A stretch of DNA of 55,164 nucleotides from Treponema sp. UBA1233 (lineage in GTDB: Bacteria > Spirochaetota > Spirochaetia > Treponematales > Treponemataceae): positions 139,731-194,894 of the forward strand of contig DBWR01000012.1 in NCBI GenBank assembly GCA_002309305.1, in the 5' to 3' direction. The position numbers and the translations under genes were made by a program. Numbering within the stretch: the stretch's first letter is position 1; the number at the start of each line of letters is the position of its first letter. The notes beneath the pieces were generated by a model. The model was not told where the DNA came from. It saw only the letters and a list, made by a program, of their open reading frames with translations, and did not search any database. Below are positions 52,901 to 55,164 of the stretch, piece after piece.

Positions 52901-53465
52901 TCATCGGACTTGAGAAAACTATTGTAATTCCTGTATTCTTTGAGTTCCCCGTAGAATCCTTATTAGGAGATGTACTTTGAACATAAGGTCTTCTTACACA
53001 TATAGGCATGATGAAAACATCATTTCTATCGTTTAAAACTTTTGCCGTAGTAACCGGTTCGTATGGATTTTCAAAAACAACCTCATCCTCACCAAGTTCA
53101 TATTGTGCATAGTTACTTTCATAATCATTCTCATCTTTAAAACTAATGCTGTATGATCCTATCTTTCCGTACTTACTTGTGGAAAAAGCAGCCCACTTGT
53201 AAAACCCATAATTGGTGCTGTCTACTGCTGTAACAGAAAAAGGAATATCCACCTTCTGAGTGGTTTCACCATTTGGGGTTGTGGTACCCCATGTAGTTGT
53301 CGGGTAACGTACATAGACAGAAATTTTTTCGGCGTTGGCGTATTTTACTTCATCTGCAACCGTGTCAAAAAAGTGGTTGCCGCTCATCCATGAGTCACAT
53401 GCTGTAAGTCCACATACCAAAATAATAATAATTGCCGTTAAAAGTCCGCCAAATCGTTTTTTCAT
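43905..53465 (-). CDS. Giant Ig-like repeat lipoprotein with C-terminal membrane anchor
   Basis: 3186 residues from ATG 53465. The signal sequence has a lipobox LTAC (Cys23). Residues about 160-350 resemble a Big_5-type Ig-like domain (PYVQSTSPNKDSTGNSKNTG, ITIVFSSPMKESDL). The middle holds many beta-rich modules with D-x-T-x-P-V/I joints (SVDSAAPVIQKMYIKD, YDTVSPVIG, SNDSTKPVVNETYFDG). From about 2085 to 2780 seven related units of 85-100 residues follow, with the pattern P-T/E-V-T/S-I...VYFKD...L-S-I-TDSGSGL...Y-D-x-VGN. The C-terminus has a membrane segment (WVALVLALISLGALGFLAVF) and the basic end LRKRKVN. Its ATG overlaps the stop of the upstream repeat gene (ATGA). A large adhesin or surface scaffold is inferred. 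Confidence 0.75.
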   Translation of the reverse strand: MKKRFGGLLTAIIIILVCGLTACDSWMSGNHFFDTVADEVKYANAEKISVYVRYPTTTWGTTTPNGETTQKVDIPFSVTAVDSTNYGFYKWAAFSTSKYGKIGSYSISFKDENDYESNYAQYELGEDEVVFENPYEPVTTAKVLNDRNDVFIMPICVRRPYVQSTSPNKDSTGNSKNTGITIVFSSPMKESDLIEYVTTTGPDGQEITNYPTFNTTKMSVETYLSYGEWFQTQKIEDVNLKTKDGDSVANKYMYAELASTGRTLTLTLPSSGDASDPTVFPSDLGIRVTIGRDVQSVIGTKEYKMADDYEFVFYCDNEIDSIPPKVQKLEVGTTTLEENPLPADFTSDLTRVGKTLNIRALITDITKTGDSPLETNVSQVKFGLIRVQNPSGTVLTPMNLSGAINSYPIYSQTYVPARNTTEGKNPKAVLSSPGGYTFDVDISDPNRYDDGIYQLVVWGVDKTANTASNANPEHSVQGTVSQKESKYIYFIRDTMAPDPANKDDITAENAAYAPYGWYNAAGLSNIQVKQKSGVTIHDLPNYNSRFRSDKVWWAFHVGDKNSASTWDTEMKTAANAWNDSKWYEITDAPQILNNMTTINPDSISEGTVGVYVLFRDDVGNVSGLYRDNEGNVTDNAGLQAVKYDGTKPVTGTLDWVINGTNTQKGFTGNNILNTHTLAIPFTEVTSGIKKVTVEVEPPAGSGASAYEEVFGSTGSYAFEVYARSNSGSDYNQAFTTDTDKKELLLNTPITSGSYSTLYLKNLRIADNLSDLEDGDYKLKVKLYDAALNVADVKEITISVDSAAPVIQKMYIKDSVKFQASSTDTSPKLYLNKDSYDTSGNPVKATVQVKVKEEVSGLYTLTLSGNAAFTTQSTVTLKKSDGSTISAPNSITTSTNTVTFTSPRTARDVSGNPFTVEISNVSLGTYSSSSAAVTVLINDYATLSATKNNLNYESDATAVNYAYVYMDSSNRNASAPSSFTVKGGAADTYPYGYANSTNLARAILTLPSIDASGIKKIKLTGATATDTTTVSTTVTLPKTVDGDGNIVFNYPFTGTSPALIINNLTLVNPVEGSNTLTVKYEFLSGWESPATSTTLIYDTVSPVIGRGTENMKWTLYGTGTTGIINQAVVTNQYLVIPVTEATSTTGSGINKIEIEVTKPGGSTISNSCASIDYFGYSNGTSMASSPSDSIGYTADGNTITLTNPASYGKYNYYFIRGIRICEDPQSGTSIPEGNYTLHVTLYDYAGNVSEEKTITISNDSTKPVVNETYFDGIVNTALTPNRTFTTHSDNNTLYIDVTENGSGIQKVALFHCTGYDPYTTGVSSCRNVGTTSGTKLYKSTDNGLTYSQVTCSLSTGYVDSESAYILTIPQNEKITGTGVLLKITGLEIADPSYKNECAAAVGIRLYDFAVNESTFGSSDKVIGKSMAGIIEDQYSPQVSTACSISDSGKHLNASNAFVATEGIPAASGYTKTPYVNMVFHVNEYAGNDKVTTCSGLRKIVLDGAIFTPQTEIEFCQNTSVSFNGYANAYYTLKYLGTKSSVEECDFANTVPAGDTSEGGFYIVNGNTAVLRIPASVSQNTPLTIRYAKLSNTASDGEKTVKASFYDTARQLDATASNQKTMTIKYCATKPTITVRTGSVSNPANITAVNITTLVPRNNGLQAYVDTTGTTDVVRVYSWDDKGLRNGARNDPPGTGVRSGSSKRQYFDLDITASSVAALYKFAWSASESASETSVPDGVTWQEVDSGKVDVKIPDVLPLASEDAKYLYLHVADQAGNVTTTRMSNCKWLNASNHGSSEWPWRSSSATSRNIMVAGQYYLEEFGLTNGSSGDPKYRLVMPANASGTKKVYFPTEWFTLATTNGAPIYGCAMGGSSSGGEGHNDIALAKSDENGPYLELPESFYKSSTPNAYFYVYDAVGIDMTAYIVTEVDATPPYLEVGMLKEGTDYDSSKRLLWKGADYSTDHKTRFRNNSNTTYTISRMNDPSYSNYEWSMSHGKTATDPMEVYVTTDTVPIMMWTSSDDIIKFKYSIDGTETEPTFAADESNWSSGFFDISGISPSGTLMSFSVVDKGSNVSSLYFKVYKDTVAPTVSINSFTGGSYYIGTSKVYFKDDATKAKLSITDSGVGLSSSSWQNNKEISLYGHLTSGSLSIASGNIYDALGNGSDNARLLTYNSKTFEQDNTPPEVTIDHTENCFDLGGTLYFKDNTAKIYLSINDGSGSGIPSGTGSLQNGVAISMTDTTYYNPTNHTIKIPSNKVKDNVGNTTEYLLISNTVQDNTSPNAPSSITEVDPTGGQAYLSGTTVYFDDSTTAITLTLSGQSDSGSGLNGFNVTGATASAVTGYKTTKIKITTSGLGNSTSITIKAKDGVGNESDGYAITLVKDSVKPTVSIAAYTGTGMYTDTATGKIYFTGTSAQAKLRIIDPSPSSGIASGSLQNNDTVSLSAYYYDTTHSLTIGNNKIYDNVGNGKTDTYTLDSGKLYKDEDVPTISGVTVTSNGKVYFDSSTNTIYYNDSATNLTITPTASDGTNGSGIAGYSTSSTGTPQTSISLTSIGSSLTVYAFDKVGNVSTGYALSLVLDNSKPTVTVDYGTSLYTSGTNKYFKGSPEVTLTITEGGSGLSGSSWQTGKKISLDSTYYNSTSKALVIPPDSVYDNVENGKTESYTFDSGKLIQDNDAPSAPTSVTATATGGTIYQDGTTIYYNKNSTSVLTLTPAGSADVDGGSGLAGYADSATGTPDNTITIYTSTLGNSTQKPIYAIDKVGNASPAYTITLKNDVEAPTFNITQLPSITVAKVDGGASVNTFTSGATIKATITDKATITDAGSGPAFYAIVSKEGNYNYDGGEPSWLPITESPITVALPDTAHYNTNFMLLLKDKIGNITQASSGSYESAAIKNGSHGWWASVPAPASRSFSASYRNNGTSLVIKISGANFPVKKITVSGAGNVTGLNGNCKFKSPSGTYDANGTYNSGSISFNDNGYLSDDGSIEFTLNGSELQNPTAIKINDAVTPSSFVSFSMMSGFRRFSRADSETHGDMAGPEFAPVAVRNVDFADYFGTSVQPLQEFAGEPISFNIGKNMVETQGIGEKPVIFDADLGYIDEASAAQIQDTESLAWKAPNGPVAEEENLENQSLAVNYAPEFDSVEKVLSGTDVYGSQVQASGGRWVALVLALISLGALGFLAVFLRKRKVN

Positions 53466-55164
53466 ACCGTTACCCCCTTCTTTTCCAAAGAGTCCTTGTC
53501 TTCTTCGTCATCGTCGTCATCATCACGCTTCCAGAATACAATCAGGATGATGACAAACAGTCCCAACAGTCCGGTTCCACCAGCCACATAGGGCCATACA
53601 ACATTCTTCTTTGCGCTTTCTTCCTGAACCGGAGCGTTTTCTTCAACTTTTGTTTCTGTATTTGTATTTTCCTGAACCTGGGCAACAGGCTCAACTTTTT
53701 CTTCGACTGGAGCTTCCTCCGCTGTTCCGGCGGCAAGCTTTTTGCGGGCATCCTCACTCTTGGCAAGGAGTCCCTTCTTCTTTGACTGTTCCGCCTTTTC
53801 TTCAACAGACTTCACGCTCTGCTCACGGATTTTGTCCACGATGCTTACGTGCTGAATTTCTTCCAGAGTCTCATCAGAAAGGTATGAGAACAGAACTGAA
53901 TCATCTTTATTATTATATGCTATTTTATCCCAATTTTCCAGTGCATACTGGGCATCTTTCTTTTCCTGTTCGGCCCTGCGCTCCGCTTCCTTTTCCATGG
54001 CAATTGCTTCTGCCGTATCATCGGAAAGCAGTCCGAGATTGTCATTGTAAAGGTAGGACTTGTCATCTCCGCCACTCATTTCCTCTTCAAAGGTTTTCAT
54101 TCCCGGAATGATTTTTGCGGTGTAGACTTCTTCAGGAACCCATCCTGATGTGGGTGATTCCGTAAAGCGTGGTGCTGCCCTTTCAGCGGTGGGGATTTCG
54201 TTAAGATACGCGATTTCCCTTGAAAAAATGTCTTCCTCTTCCTTTTGTGCCGGCTGAAGTACCGGACCAATGACAGGAGCATTAGATGCTACAGGAGTTT
54301 CTGCAACTTCGTCTTCTTCTTTCTGAGCCAAGAGAGACGCAAAGAAGGCTTCTTCCTCGTCCATCTCCCATTCGTCAAGCTGCGGAGCTGGAGTTACGGA
54401 AGCTGGAGTTTGTGCAACAGCAGGTTGTGTTACAGTTCCTGCCTGGCTTACTGTTGCAGGGGTTACCACAACGGTGGGCTGAGCAACTGTTCCCGCCTGG
54501 CTTACGGTTACCGGTGTCTCCACGATGGTGGGCTGAACCACGGTTCCTGCCTGGCTTACGGTCACTGGTGTTTCCACAATGGTGGGCTGTACTACGGTTC
54601 CTGTCTGGGCAACAGTCACTGGGGTTTCCATAACGGTTGTCGGAGTTACTGTTCCCGCCTGTGTTACAGCAACTGGTGTCTCCACAATGGTGGGCTGGGT
54701 TACGGCTACTGCAGGTGTCACTGTCGTCGGAGTCTGAACAACGGTCGGTTGAGCTACGGTTGGTGTTGTAGTAACTGTGGCTGCTGGTGTCTGTACTGTT
54801 GTCGGCTGCGCTGGGGCTGGTTGTGTCACGGCGACTGCCGGGGTTGGCTGTGTTGTCACCTGGGTCGGTTGAGCGACTGTTGGTGTTGTAGTAACTGTTG
54901 CCGCTGGTGTCTCTATTGCTGTTGGCTGCGCTGTGGCTGGTTGTGTCACGGCTACTGCCGGGGTGGTTTGTGTGGTTACCACGGTCGGTTGAGCTACGGT
55001 TGGTGTTACGGTAGTCTCGGCCGGTTGTGCTACAGTTGGTGTTGTGGCTACTGTGGCTGTTGGTGTCTGTACTGTTGTCGGCTGCACTGTGGCTGGTTGT
55101 GTCACGGCTACTGCCGGGCTTGGCTGTGTGGTTACCACGGTCGGTTGTACTACGGTTGGTGTTG
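53462..55164 (-). CDS. Thr/Pro repeat protein with C-terminal membrane anchor, 5' end outside window
   Basis: The frame is open to the window edge, so the N-terminus is missing; a GTG at 55138 lies inside the repeat and is not a credible start. The visible part begins with about 40-residue Thr/Pro/Val/Gln units (PAVAVTQPATVQPTTVQTP, TVTTTPTVAQP), then 18-residue units (AGTVVQPTIVETPVTVSQ). A conserved-looking segment follows (DEWEMDEEEAFFASLLAQ, IFSREIAYLNEIPTAER, SGWVPEEVYTAKIIPGM), then a Lys/Glu coiled region, a membrane segment (VVWPYVAGGTGLLGLFVIIL) and an Asp/Glu-rich cytoplasmic-like tail. No family recognised. It is translationally coupled to the giant protein, so the two should act together. 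Confidence 0.7.
   Translation of the reverse strand, partial: TPTVVQPTVVTTQPSPAVAVTQPATVQPTTVQTPTATVATTPTVAQPAETTVTPTVAQPTVVTTQTTPAVAVTQPATAQPTAIETPAATVTTTPTVAQPTQVTTQPTPAVAVTQPAPAQPTTVQTPAATVTTTPTVAQPTVVQTPTTVTPAVAVTQPTIVETPVAVTQAGTVTPTTVMETPVTVAQTGTVVQPTIVETPVTVSQAGTVVQPTIVETPVTVSQAGTVAQPTVVVTPATVSQAGTVTQPAVAQTPASVTPAPQLDEWEMDEEEAFFASLLAQKEEDEVAETPVASNAPVIGPVLQPAQKEEEDIFSREIAYLNEIPTAERAAPRFTESPTSGWVPEEVYTAKIIPGMKTFEEEMSGGDDKSYLYNDNLGLLSDDTAEAIAMEKEAERRAEQEKKDAQYALENWDKIAYNNKDDSVLFSYLSDETLEEIQHVSIVDKIREQSVKSVEEKAEQSKKKGLLAKSEDARKKLAAGTAEEAPVEEKVEPVAQVQENTNTETKVEENAPVQEESAKKNVVWPYVAGGTGLLGLFVIILIVFWKRDDDDDDEEDKDSLEKKGVTV
54435..54704 (-). repeat. Five 54-bp tandem repeats in the Thr/Pro gene
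   Basis: The phrase GTTCC(T/C)G on the plus strand recurs at 54435, 54489, 54543, 54597 and 54651, an exact 54-bp step (18 codons). The two middle units are nearly identical. A second, longer-period array (about 120 bp) occupies 54705 to the window end. Confidence 0.85.

Noticed and set aside
43905..53465. Numerous shorter open frames of 60-120 codons on both strands within the giant gene
   Set aside because: They follow the codon bias shadow of a repetitive gene, lack ribosome sites and have low-complexity translations.

Overview
The window looks like chromosomal DNA of a gut- or rumen-type spirochaete, most likely a Treponema-like organism. This is an inference from the gene repertoire, without a phylogenetic marker. 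The pointers are many lipoproteins and outer-membrane barrel proteins, FN3-rich lipoproteins beside a secreted GH10 xylanase, a hexuronate (glucuronate) catabolic locus, a CHASE2-type cyclase beside a FecR-like protein, and a UPF0158-GNAT fusion. No tRNA, rRNA, CRISPR array or intact transposase was seen.

Layout. 1-385 is the start of a PARG/macrodomain-like gene cut by the window edge. 631-4207 holds three minus-strand genes: a periplasmic transglutaminase-like protein with a barrel-like tail, a zinc ribbon-SAM protein and a zinc ribbon-PrsW membrane protease. 4569-9898 carries small lipoproteins, barrel proteins and two ankyrin proteins that share a C-terminal domain. Between the ankyrin genes lie an orphan nuclease-like gene and a previously unlisted small-RNA gene (7452-7567) with its own promoter and terminator. 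9937-16367 encodes two large FN3 lipoproteins, divergent from a modular GH10 xylanase (16518-19340). 19425-22021 has membrane and outer-membrane proteins.

22117-36290 is a glucuronate island: uxuB, uxuA, an unrecognised 690-residue enzyme, a P-loop kinase, a CUT1-type ABC importer without its ATPase, and a divergent GntR/FCD regulator. uxuB and the importer share tandem CTAGTATN octamers that build TAGTATACTA palindromes, so they probably form one regulon that takes up and degrades uronates released from xylan. Two defence or stress modules interrupt the island. One is a complete type III toxin-antitoxin locus (25577-26284) with 2.8 repeats of 35 nt whose pseudoknot pairs covary. The other is a HipA-like kinase fused to a winged helix, with GGCTC elements upstream spaced in multiples of 21 bp.

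36301-39449 is a housekeeping-like run (clpP, UPF0158-GNAT, a lone DbpA RNA-binding protein, a metallo-beta-lactamase fold hydrolase). 39450-40265 is a rearranged patch with a duplicated gene tail and palindromes. 40266-55164 is a surface and signalling cluster: a Thr/Pro repeat protein (cut by the window end), a 3186-residue Ig-like repeat lipoprotein with a C-terminal membrane anchor, a FecR-like secreted protein and a CHASE2 adenylate cyclase.
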